From assembly GCF_002093975.1 (NCBI RefSeq), contig NZ_MSZZ01000071.1, positions 1 through 39,740 on the forward strand: DNA of 39,740 nucleotides, in the 5' to 3' direction. The stretch's first letter is position 1, and each line of letters opens with the position of its first letter. The DNA is from Thermoactinospora rubra (GTDB lineage: Bacteria; Actinomycetota; Actinomycetes; Streptosporangiales; Streptosporangiaceae). Below the pieces are notes generated by a model that did not search any database, was not told the DNA's origin, and saw nothing but the letters and a program-made list of their open reading frames with translations. Positions 8,248 through 16,240 of this stretch are shown here, one piece after another. The position numbers and the translations under genes are program-made.

Positions 8248-11200
8248 TCAGCGGTGATGTTCGATGGCGGACAGGGCGTTGTAGAAGGGGCGGTAGAGCA
8301 TGCGAGCCACGGCCGGGTCCGCCGGGTCTGGGAAGTTCTCGGGGTTCGCGTCAGGGCCGAGATAAGACGCCAGGATGGAGCGAAGGGCTGCCAGGAGACC
8401 GTCCATCTCGGGTACCGGTCCGGTGTATCCCGGTGCGAGGGCCCGGGCCAGCCGCGGGGCGAAGCTGGCGTCGACGAAGACCACTCTGGCGGGCACGCCA
8501 CCTCTGACCAGGCGGCCGATCACCTGCCACATGGTGACCAGCTGGTCCCAGGCGAAGGCCTTCTTCTCCCACTGTGACAGCCGCGAGTACACGTAGCGGC
8601 GCGACAGCAGGCGGCGCCACTCCTGCCTGGCCTCGTGCCGGAAGTCGAGTCCGGCGCGGTCGAGTCCAGAAGCCTCGGCCACCAGCTCGGCGAAGGTCGC
8701 GGGCCCCTCGCGGTGGTCTTGGCGCCCGCACCCGTGGACGAAGCGGCAGGCCCAGTCGTTCACCGCGAACACGGCCAGCGCCAGGTCGTCGGGACGAGGG
8801 TGTGGACGGGCGAGGAACAACGCGGTCCCGAAGGCGGCATTGCGCTGGGCGTTGAGGATGTTGTGCCCGCGTTCGACCGCCATCAGCGGGGCGACGAGCA
8901 GTTCGGCGTCCCAGTCCTCGGCGAACATGGCCAGGTCTCCGCGGCGGAGGAAGGCGGCTTGGTCGGCTTCCAGGGTGCCCACGCCGCGAACGGCGTGGTC
9001 GAGATCGGCGTCATCGGCGGCCAGCACCCGCACCCGGCCTTTCCAACGTTCCAAGCCGTGCAGCGTATTCGCGACGGTGGCGGCCTCCTTGTAGCTGCCG
9101 ACCAGCAGGATGGCCCGGCGGCGGTTGTCGTCCTCCACCAGGGCCAGCTCCTGCTCCAGCGGGCTGGCGCTGCCCCCGCGCCCAGGGCTTCCCAGCCTGA
9201 GGGCGAGTGTTCGAGCGGCCGCGGGGCGGACTTTGGGGTCGACGCCGGACAGGCGAAGCGGCTGTTGCTCCTCGTCATAGAGAAAGCGGGTGGCGAACCG
9301 CGACCTCTCGACCGCCTCCATTGAGCGCTTGGACGGCTTCAGCACAGCCCCCACAGGCGCCAGTACGTGAGCCCGTGTCGATGCTCCCGCCCAGCTGGTC
9401 CCGGACATCAGCACCACGTGCGGGCCCAGCCGTCCGGCCCCGGGGTCGGCCCCCAGCTTGTGCAGGGAAAGCAGGAGCTCACGCCCGACTCCCGCGCAGC
9501 GAAAGAAGCGCAAGGTGCCGCTGTGGCGACCGTCTTCGTCACGTTCTCGCTCATCCGGCAGGTACTGGAAGCCGAGGACGTTGCCCATGGGCGACTCCGG
9601 GATGACCGGGGCATAGTCCAGGGGCGGCCGACGGGCGAGTTCGTTGCCGCTGGTATCCAGCCGTAGTGCCGCTTCCACCTGGGGCCACAGGAACGTCAGG
9701 CGGTCCAGCCTCTGGTGAAGCGCCGACAGCACCAGCATGAACTCCAGCTGCCGGCAGTTCCGATCGCGCCAGGCGGCGTCCCGTGCCGGGGCCGGCGTGC
9801 CTTCGATCAGGCGGTCCAGCAGGGTGCCGACCCGCGCACGGGTGCGGGTGGCGGACAGTGTGTGGAGAAGATCACGGGTGAGGTCGACCAGTTGGTCGGT
9901 GAGCGTGCCGTAGGGGCCGTTGCCGCCGAGTGGATCGTCGCGGAACGCGTCGAGAATGGCTGTGAGGCGTCCCCGCTGGACGTCGGTGGTCGGTGTGTCG
10001 GCAGGCTCGGGGCGGTCCTCCTCGTAAGCCTCATACAGCTGCCTTTCATCCTGCACGCTCTCCTCGGAACCAGGCTCTCGGTGCCGTTCGTCCAGCCAGT
10101 CGGCCAGGAGCTTCTCCTGGAGCGTCCATGGGCTGAAGTAGTCGATGTCCGCCCACTGCCGTAGCTCCTCATCGGAGATCAGCAGCCGATAGAGCCGGTC
10201 CGTCGCTGCGGAGACCACGGTCAACGCCGAGTTCCATCTGTCGATTTCATGATCGGTGAGTGGCAGCCGGCCCTTGCGGGACAGCTCCTCGATCTTGTGC
10301 GTGTGCAGCTGGTCCAGCCATGACTCGGGTCCTGGGGAGACAAGGGTCGCGGAGGGGGCGAAGATGCCGTCCAGCTGCATCTGTACGGCATCGGCCTCGT
10401 CGACGACGACGATGTCGCTGAGCAGGCAGGCGAGCTCGAGATGGCGCACCCGCTCATCGTTCAGGTGCCTGGGAACACGGCTCTGGACCAGGCTCGCCGG
10501 ATTGGCGACCCAGATCTTCGTGGCCACGAGATTGCGAGCGGCTCGGTGCCGTGGGCATCGCGCCCAGATTGGACAGCCGTATGGGGAGCCGTGGAGTTCG
10601 CCGTCGTCCTGTCGAGGTTCTTCGGCGTGTTCCCCGGGCCGGTACGGCTCGGGAAGGACGGTCTCCGGCCCGATGTTTCCCCGCTCGCCGGATGCCTCCG
10701 GATACAGCCCTGTGCATGGCGCGTCGGCGTACCGCAACGGCTGGATGGCCTCGGTTCCCCGCAGGGCGTCGACGACGCAGGCCGTACTGAGGTCGTCGAA
10801 GCCCGCGGCGTCGTGGTCCAGGAGGTTGTCCAGGCCGCGTGCGGCGAGCCGCCGGTGCAACCGCTGCACGTGGACCTCGCGGGTCGTCGAGCCCAGCACA
10901 GGCACCGCGGGCAGCTCCAATGCATTCAGCAGCTCGCACAGCCGTAGCTGCTCGGCGACATCACCCACGACCAGCGTGGTCCGGAGTCCTCGGCGGGCCG
11001 CCCAGACCGCCACCAGCGTCATCAGGGTGCTCTTGCCGGCTCCCACCATGCCGGCCAGGTGCAGCAGTCCATCGAGGCGTAGTTCGTCGCTGTCGGTGAA
11101 GCCCCGTCCGTCGGCGTCGCGTGGAGCGATGTGGAGTTCGGCGAGCCGATCCTCCCAGTTCCCCGGCCGTTCCACCTCCGCCTTCCGCTCTTCCTCGTCC

Positions 11201-11838
11201 ATCCAGCGTGCGGTGTCCTTCAGTGCGGAACGGGTGAGCGTGATCGGCTCACCGCCACCTGGTCTCCCGGCGGCCAGATCGTGGCCGGGCGGAGGGTCGA
11301 AGGTCAGCGTTGCCGGAATGGTGACGGAGCTGCGTCGACGGCGTTCCGTGAAGGAGCTGCGCCCAGGCGGGGCGAGCGGGAGCGGTTCGCGCTGGAAGTC
11401 GGGAAGCCGCGACAGCGCGTCGTCATAGACCGACTGGCGGTCGAAGGCGATGGTGGGGGTCAGCCGCCCGATCGGTCCTTGGCCGGTCGGAACGTCGTAA
11501 GCACGAAGCCTGTCCGGCACCAGCCGGTACATGTCCAGGGCTTCGTGCCACGAACGCCGCCGGCGCAGGGTCCACAGCAGGTGGCGTGCGGCGCTGAGCA
11601 TCGCCTCATGTTCCTGGTTCCAGGCCAGCCCGGCCGCCTTGGCGAAGGGGTAACCGCCGAGCAGGGTGTAGGCACCTTCGGCAGGCTCGTCGGGAGCCAT
11701 CCGTTCCAAGAGCCGGAGTGCGAGTTCGACCTGGCACACCTGTGCCGGTTTGACACCCGCCAACTCCGGCGGGAGTCCGCTCCAGACACGCTGAAGTTCA
11801 CGGCTGACGGGCCGGTGCCAGCGTTCACGGTCACGCAT
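8248..11838 (-). CDS. DinG/XPD-type helicase of the pPIWI-RE module
   Basis: A 1196-residue superfamily-2 helicase. The first 250 residues form a helical region specific to this system. Walker A is GMVGAGKST (263-271), Walker B is VVVDEAD (477-483), and motif VI is QVIGRLVRGG (1105-1114). Between motifs I and II lie four cysteines (C354, C375, C422, C428), where DinG and XPD helicases hold a 4Fe-4S cluster, so a 5'-3' Fe-S helicase is likely. DinG enzymes unwind R-loops and DNA-RNA hybrids, which fits the PIWI partner. The gene starts inside the end of the endonuclease gene (8-base overlap ATGCGTGA, ribosome-binding site AGGAAGG) and ends 8 bp before the pPIWI-RE gene. The protein is much longer than a housekeeping DinG (about 700 residues). 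Confidence 0.87.
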   Translation of the reverse strand: MRDRERWHRPVSRELQRVWSGLPPELAGVKPAQVCQVELALRLLERMAPDEPAEGAYTLLGGYPFAKAAGLAWNQEHEAMLSAARHLLWTLRRRRSWHEALDMYRLVPDRLRAYDVPTGQGPIGRLTPTIAFDRQSVYDDALSRLPDFQREPLPLAPPGRSSFTERRRRSSVTIPATLTFDPPPGHDLAAGRPGGGEPITLTRSALKDTARWMDEEERKAEVERPGNWEDRLAELHIAPRDADGRGFTDSDELRLDGLLHLAGMVGAGKSTLMTLVAVWAARRGLRTTLVVGDVAEQLRLCELLNALELPAVPVLGSTTREVHVQRLHRRLAARGLDNLLDHDAAGFDDLSTACVVDALRGTEAIQPLRYADAPCTGLYPEASGERGNIGPETVLPEPYRPGEHAEEPRQDDGELHGSPYGCPIWARCPRHRAARNLVATKIWVANPASLVQSRVPRHLNDERVRHLELACLLSDIVVVDEADAVQMQLDGIFAPSATLVSPGPESWLDQLHTHKIEELSRKGRLPLTDHEIDRWNSALTVVSAATDRLYRLLISDEELRQWADIDYFSPWTLQEKLLADWLDERHREPGSEESVQDERQLYEAYEEDRPEPADTPTTDVQRGRLTAILDAFRDDPLGGNGPYGTLTDQLVDLTRDLLHTLSATRTRARVGTLLDRLIEGTPAPARDAAWRDRNCRQLEFMLVLSALHQRLDRLTFLWPQVEAALRLDTSGNELARRPPLDYAPVIPESPMGNVLGFQYLPDERERDEDGRHSGTLRFFRCAGVGRELLLSLHKLGADPGAGRLGPHVVLMSGTSWAGASTRAHVLAPVGAVLKPSKRSMEAVERSRFATRFLYDEEQQPLRLSGVDPKVRPAAARTLALRLGSPGRGGSASPLEQELALVEDDNRRRAILLVGSYKEAATVANTLHGLERWKGRVRVLAADDADLDHAVRGVGTLEADQAAFLRRGDLAMFAEDWDAELLVAPLMAVERGHNILNAQRNAAFGTALFLARPHPRPDDLALAVFAVNDWACRFVHGCGRQDHREGPATFAELVAEASGLDRAGLDFRHEARQEWRRLLSRRYVYSRLSQWEKKAFAWDQLVTMWQVIGRLVRGGVPARVVFVDASFAPRLARALAPGYTGPVPEMDGLLAALRSILASYLGPDANPENFPDPADPAVARMLYRPFYNALSAIEHHR

Positions 11839-12985
11839 GGGAGGCCTTCCTGGACGTGCGCAGCCGACGGCGGGCTTGACTGACGAGCTGGGTGTGGGTG
11901 AGCAGAGGGAGACCTCGGGCGTGCGGCGGGCGATTCCGCTCGTAGGTGGAGACGTAGCCTTGCCTGGCCGCGATGCGGTGATCGGGCACGACCCAGAAGG
12001 CCTCGTCGTAGGGGGGCTCGTGTGGCAGCTGATGGGCAGAACGTCCCAGGAACACCGGGTGTGCCCAGTCCTTCACGTCGATGGCCCAGCGCCACCCGTC
12101 GGGGAAGGTGACCAGCAGGTCGTAGGCGTCGTATCCGGGCCACATGCGCACCTGGAGTCCCAATGCCGACAGCTCGGCTTCCAAAGCGGCCTCGGCGCGC
12201 CCGGGTCCGGTGACGAACTGGCGGACAGGCCGCTCCAACTGGAACACCTCGCCCTCGTCGTCACGCAGCAGGCGACGACCCACCGGTGGTGGTCCCTGGC
12301 TGCGGCAACGATCGCGCTCACACCACCACTCACCGCCTCGCACGGGCGTGAGCAGGGTGAGACAGCGCGAGCAGGCGACGAATTCGCCGTGGCGCAGGTA
12401 GCTGTCCGGAACGGGGAGGTAGATACGCCGGATCAACTCGTGCACCGGAGCCAGGACCATGTCGTTCAGGACCTGGAAACTCTCCGCAGCGGTAAGGACG
12501 GGCCGGTTGACGAGCAACCCGCGAAAAGCCGTGTACGCTTCCGGCTCGCCGTACTCCCGGCACAGCCGCAACGCTGCCCGGATGATCTCCCGATCGCGGA
12601 AGACGAGCGCGGAGTCACCGACGCGCTCGGCCCACTCGTGGCACAGTTCCGTGGGACGTCCCGAATCGGGATCCAACAGCCTGTCGTCCGGACCGACGGC
12701 GTCGGCGGGCCAGTCAACGGGCCAGTCGATGAGTGGAAATTCCCTGCACCAGGCAAGGAGTTCGACGAGGCTCGCGGGGGGCAAGGCGCCTTTGAGCAGG
12801 CAGGCGAGAACGACACGGTCCAGGGCCCGTTGTGCCTCCGGGGGGTAGGGCAGGGTGAAGGAGCCGAGATCGGTCCTGGCCTCGAGGGCGAGCAAGGCGC
12901 CCGCCACGGTACGGATGAGCGGTATCCCGGCGTGAGCGGCCCAGTCCGTGGCCGGGGACGGGAGGTCTTCGGCTTCGACGGTCAC
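11831..12985 (-). CDS. PD-(D/E)XK restriction-endonuclease-fold protein of the pPIWI-RE module
   Basis: A 384-residue protein. I place the start at GTG 12985, which overlaps the stop of the upstream nuclease gene (GTGA) and follows GGAGG; the frame stays open further upstream, but that region codes in the other frame. The N-terminal 190 residues are helical and probably scaffold the complex. C205-x2-C208 and C222-x4-C227 form a likely zinc ribbon. The C-terminal nuclease core shows an acidic helix (E265-E271), then D286/D289 and D303-V-K305, the PD-(D/E)XK signature, followed by WVVPDHRIAARQGYVSTYER. This is the third component of the known pPIWI-RE three-gene island (PIWI, helicase, REase). 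It would cut the DNA exposed or marked by the other two. Substrate is unknown. Confidence 0.85.
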   Translation of the reverse strand: MTVEAEDLPSPATDWAAHAGIPLIRTVAGALLALEARTDLGSFTLPYPPEAQRALDRVVLACLLKGALPPASLVELLAWCREFPLIDWPVDWPADAVGPDDRLLDPDSGRPTELCHEWAERVGDSALVFRDREIIRAALRLCREYGEPEAYTAFRGLLVNRPVLTAAESFQVLNDMVLAPVHELIRRIYLPVPDSYLRHGEFVACSRCLTLLTPVRGGEWWCERDRCRSQGPPPVGRRLLRDDEGEVFQLERPVRQFVTGPGRAEAALEAELSALGLQVRMWPGYDAYDLLVTFPDGWRWAIDVKDWAHPVFLGRSAHQLPHEPPYDEAFWVVPDHRIAARQGYVSTYERNRPPHARGLPLLTHTQLVSQARRRLRTSRKASHA

Positions 12986-14622
12986 CGGTGAGCCTCCATC
13001 GCATCGTCTCGACGTACCTGACACCATCGTTGGACCTCGCACTCGGAGCAGTGTTCGCCAGGTGTGGCGGCGTACTCTTCGTCGGCCGCCCAGCCGGCGG
13101 CAAGGTACGTGATGACGGTGCGTGCCTGGTCCACAGTGGTCTCGTCGAACGGGTCGATCTCCTCGCACGCCGATCCATCCTCCCGCAACAGCTCCAGCTC
13201 GATGCGCGAGTGGCGCGGGTCGCCGCCCAGGACCCCAGAGGCCATCATGAGTACGGCCAGCGCCAGCTGGGGATACGTGCGCAGCAGCGGTCGTCCTCCC
13301 CAGGAGCGGGTCTTGGCGGTCTTGGTCTCGCGCCACACCCATCCGCCGCGCTCGGTGTACAACAGATCGGGATCCGCGATGACGACCACGTCGGCTGTGG
13401 AATCGTAGGCAGCCAGGCGCCACTGGGAACGAACCGTCGCGTCAGGCGGCAATCCGTCCAAAGGGCAGTGGGCGCGATGCCGGCGGAGCATCGCCAGGGC
13501 AGGTGCCGCTTCCTCTCCCGCGAGCCCAGGGAGGCTCGCGGGAAGGGGGAGTTCCCGGCAGGGGATCCTCGGTTGCCGCCGATGGCGTTCGTTCAGCCAG
13601 GAGTCGACCGCCCGGCCCCTCCGAATCGCCTCGTTCTCGGCACGGCCGTCTCGGATGTTCAGCGTCCGGGTCAGGTGGAAACGCGCCGGACACGATTCAT
13701 AGCAGCGAAGGTCGGAGGCCGAGAGGCTACGGCGCTTGCGCGGGCGGGCGGGTGCGGGGACACCGAGCAGCCCAGGCACCTCGCGGATGGCAGTGCAGGC
13801 AGAAAGACCTTCGCAGGCTAGGCAGTCCGAGCCGGGACGCAGAGTCCGGCCGTCGACGACTGCGGCGTATCTGGGCTTGGCCAGGCGGGCGAAGCGATCC
13901 GTGGCCTCATAGGCGTCCCAGTCCGCCAGAACCTCAACGCTGCCGTCGCCCAGGCCAACGGCCACGACTCGAACACGCTCGGGCCTGACCACATCGTGAT
14001 CGAGCTGCTTATACCGTTGCCTGTAGGGGGCCCGTGCCGGAACACCTGTCGCCGTCACCGCCGCGGCGGCTGCGATCTCCACAGCCGATCGGTCCTTGTT
14101 GGCGGCTCCTATGGAGGGAATCCAGATCTCCCTGAGCCGCCCGTCGCCGGTGGCGTATCGACGCCCCCACACAGTTCGCTCGTACTGCGTGATGCCTCTG
14201 GCGTCGGGCTCGCGCAGCCGGTCGATGCTCACCCATTCCGCGGCCACCGGGAAGGTGGGCGCATGTCCGGAGGCGACCCTCGCAGCCTCTTCCTGGGCAC
14301 GCGCGGCGAGGTAGACGGAAGTCGCCTCACGCGCCCACTCGGCATGCATGGGGTGGCAGTTTCGCGCATGCCGGGAATCGCGCTGTGCGGCCTCCAATGC
14401 CTGGCCGTGATGCTCGACGGCGTCGAGCATGCCCTGCACCGGCTTGAAGAAGAAGTCTTCCACGGGCTTCCGGCGAGGCCGTCTTTCGTCTCGCAGGAGC
14501 TGCCGTGCTCGCAAAGCCCGCCCGGAGGCGCAGGCGTCCTGCTCCTCCCGCAACAAGGGCAAACCTATCCTCACCACGTCGGCTGTCCCCGTGACGCCGT
14601 GCGGGACCGAGAGCTTGCTCAT
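12982..14622 (-). CDS. Cas4/RecB-like PD-(D/E)XK nuclease with two cysteine triads
   Basis: A 546-residue protein. The C-terminal half (about 298-540) looks like a Cas4/AddB-type Fe-S nuclease: LSASDLRCYESCPARF (C307, C311), a catalytic ADPDL (416-420), E432-T-K434, then YPQLALA (450-456, the RecB-type Tyr/Gln motif) and the closing triad C525-x2-C528-x5-C534. The usual motif I histidine is Asp (GRAVD, 336-340). The N-terminal half ends with an identically spaced triad, C267-x2-C270-x5-C276, which suggests a duplicated, degenerate nuclease domain with its own metal site. It is the first gene of the pPIWI-RE operon and overlaps the endonuclease gene by four bases. ATG 14622 follows AGGAG. It is not part of the classical three-gene module, so it is probably an added component that processes ends or guides. 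Confidence 0.82.
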   Translation of the reverse strand: MSKLSVPHGVTGTADVVRIGLPLLREEQDACASGRALRARQLLRDERRPRRKPVEDFFFKPVQGMLDAVEHHGQALEAAQRDSRHARNCHPMHAEWAREATSVYLAARAQEEAARVASGHAPTFPVAAEWVSIDRLREPDARGITQYERTVWGRRYATGDGRLREIWIPSIGAANKDRSAVEIAAAAAVTATGVPARAPYRQRYKQLDHDVVRPERVRVVAVGLGDGSVEVLADWDAYEATDRFARLAKPRYAAVVDGRTLRPGSDCLACEGLSACTAIREVPGLLGVPAPARPRKRRSLSASDLRCYESCPARFHLTRTLNIRDGRAENEAIRRGRAVDSWLNERHRRQPRIPCRELPLPASLPGLAGEEAAPALAMLRRHRAHCPLDGLPPDATVRSQWRLAAYDSTADVVVIADPDLLYTERGGWVWRETKTAKTRSWGGRPLLRTYPQLALAVLMMASGVLGGDPRHSRIELELLREDGSACEEIDPFDETTVDQARTVITYLAAGWAADEEYAATPGEHCSECEVQRWCQVRRDDAMEAHR

Positions 14623-14676
14623 GGAGGATCTCCTGACCGTCGAACAGGTGGCTCCCCAAGAGAAGCGGATGGTGTG

Positions 14677-14687
14677 AACTAAGTCAA
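14677..14687. promoter_or_regulatory. AACTnAGTCAA motif upstream of the nuclease operon
   Basis: AACTAAGTCAA lies 55-65 bp upstream of the nuclease ATG. Its bottom strand supplies a TTGACT sequence (14687-14682) that could be the -35 of the pPIWI-RE operon, although no good -10 follows. The same 11-base pattern occurs upstream of the methylase gene at 18298-18308. Confidence 0.45.
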
Positions 14688-14720
14688 GCGATGGATGTAT
14701 TCTGCTGCCCTAGATCCTTA

Positions 14721-14757
14721 AGTGTGTACACTGCGTCGTACATAGGTGGGGGTACCA
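14721..14757 (+). promoter_or_regulatory. Kinase promoter/operator candidate
   Basis: This stretch holds the perfect palindrome GTGTACAC (14724-14731), a -10-like TACACT (14727-14732) and a second GTAC at 14738-14741. The ribosome-binding site AGGTGGGGG follows immediately before the chosen GTG. No clear -35 is visible, so activation by a regulator or a weak promoter is likely. Confidence 0.35.
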
Positions 14758-16230
14758 GTGGGGCCAGGAGACGTGCTCGCGGACAGGTTCCGCATCACCG
14801 AGCTCCCCAAGGGCGGCGGCATGGCGACCGTATGGCCGGCCGAAGACCTGGTCACGGGTCAGCCGGTCGTGGTCAAGATTCTCGGCCGGGACCTGTGGAG
14901 CGGACTTTCGCTGCCTGCCGCCGACGCCCACCGCCTCCGCAGCGAACTGTTCAAACGCTTCGAGCGGGAACGCCAGATGCTCCAAAGTCTAGGCGGATCC
15001 GGCATACCGCGCCTGCTCCACCACGAATTCCGATGCGGCGAACCGTGCCTCGTCATGGAGCGCGTCATCGGGAAGGACCTGCGCGAGTTCCTCAACACGA
15101 ACCGCCCCTCGCTGGTCGCGTCCGCTGCGATCACGGTCCAGATCCTGGAGACGCTCCAGCGCGTGCACGCCGCGGGCGTCATTCATCGCGACCTCAAACC
15201 GGCCAACGTCGTCCTCGCGAACGACGGATCCGTGTACCTCATCGATTTCGGCATCGCCCTCCCCACCGATCCGGAGGCCACGCGGCATACCCTGCACGGC
15301 CCGACGCCGGGAAGCATCGGATACAAGGCGCCGGAGCTCATCCGAGGTGTGAAGAACCCCCAGCCGGCCGCCGACGTCTACGGCGTGGGCTGCATGTTGT
15401 TCCAGTTCCTCACCGGGCGTCAGGTCTTCGAGGACCTCCCAGACCGGAGCATCGAGGACCAGCATCGCAACGACCCGCCGCCGCGTCTCGACCCTGTGCG
15501 GCACTCCGTTCCCGCCGACGTGGCCGAGCTGATCTGGACCATGCTGGCCAAGGATCCGCGCGACCGTCCCGCACCGGCGGCGGCCCTCGATGTCCTGCGT
15601 CGCCATCTCCCGAAGCCCGGCGACCCCGCACCCTCGCCCAGACTGGATCCGGACCCGACGCTGCCCTTCCGGCGTGTGGAACCTCGGGGCCCGGCGCCTG
15701 CTGGTCCTCCCGCGCCCGTTCGGCGCCGCCCGCCGGTGCGGCGCCGCCGCATCCCGAGCCGTCGCGCGTTCGCGGATCTTCTGGATGCCGCGGAGCGAGC
15801 CCTGGAGATGCACGACCTCGACGGCGTGCCCGAGCAGGTCTCGGCCGAGCTGGCCGACGCGCAGGAGTCATGGGGACCGCGTGACGAACTCGTCGTGCGA
15901 GGGCGTCTGGTCCGCGCCGATCTCGCCCGGATCAAAGGAGACTGGCCAGGCGCGGGCTCGCAGTACCGCTCGGTGGAACGAGACCTGCGAGGAACCACGG
16001 ACGTGGCACTCGTCCCCCTCCTCCTGGAGGCCCGCCTTGGGGCAGCCGAGTGTCTGGTTCCCGACGAGGGGAACGCCAAAGGGGCCTACGGAATCTGGGA
16101 AGCTGTGATCAAGCAGCTGAACGGCTTGCCGGTCGCATCCCCCAAGCTCATAGGACGGTGCCGGGAGTTCGCCGACGAGCTCCGCGATTGGGGTTACCAG
16201 GTCGACGGGCTGCTGGAGGACCTTCCATGA
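14758..16230 (+). CDS. Soluble eukaryotic-like Ser/Thr protein kinase in the defence island
   Basis: A 490-residue kinase. I chose GTG 14758 because AGGTGGGGG sits at the right distance; GTG 14746, four codons earlier, has no ribosome-binding site. It has the glycine loop PKGGGMATVW, the VVVKIL lysine, HRDLKPANV, DFG (IDFGIA) and APE (GYKAPELI), so it should be catalytically active. The kinase domain ends near residue 285. A Pro/Arg-rich linker leads to a helical, TPR-like C-terminal domain (about 335-490). Unlike PknB-type kinases it has no membrane helix or PASTA repeats, so it acts in the cytoplasm. It is divergent from the pPIWI-RE operon and ends 10 bp from the convergent methylase. Kinases of this kind occur in several phage-defence systems; a sensor or control role is inferred. 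Confidence 0.87.
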   Translation: MGPGDVLADRFRITELPKGGGMATVWPAEDLVTGQPVVVKILGRDLWSGLSLPAADAHRLRSELFKRFERERQMLQSLGGSGIPRLLHHEFRCGEPCLVMERVIGKDLREFLNTNRPSLVASAAITVQILETLQRVHAAGVIHRDLKPANVVLANDGSVYLIDFGIALPTDPEATRHTLHGPTPGSIGYKAPELIRGVKNPQPAADVYGVGCMLFQFLTGRQVFEDLPDRSIEDQHRNDPPPRLDPVRHSVPADVAELIWTMLAKDPRDRPAPAAALDVLRRHLPKPGDPAPSPRLDPDPTLPFRRVEPRGPAPAGPPAPVRRRPPVRRRRIPSRRAFADLLDAAERALEMHDLDGVPEQVSAELADAQESWGPRDELVVRGRLVRADLARIKGDWPGAGSQYRSVERDLRGTTDVALVPLLLEARLGAAECLVPDEGNAKGAYGIWEAVIKQLNGLPVASPKLIGRCREFADELRDWGYQVDGLLEDLP

Positions 16231-16240
16231 CCGTCGAACG

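Noticed and set aside
12986..13423. N-terminal extension of the REase gene by about 145 codons
   Set aside because: This stretch is the other-frame reading of the Cas4-like nuclease gene; the GTG at 12985 has a GGAGG site and a 4-base overlap.
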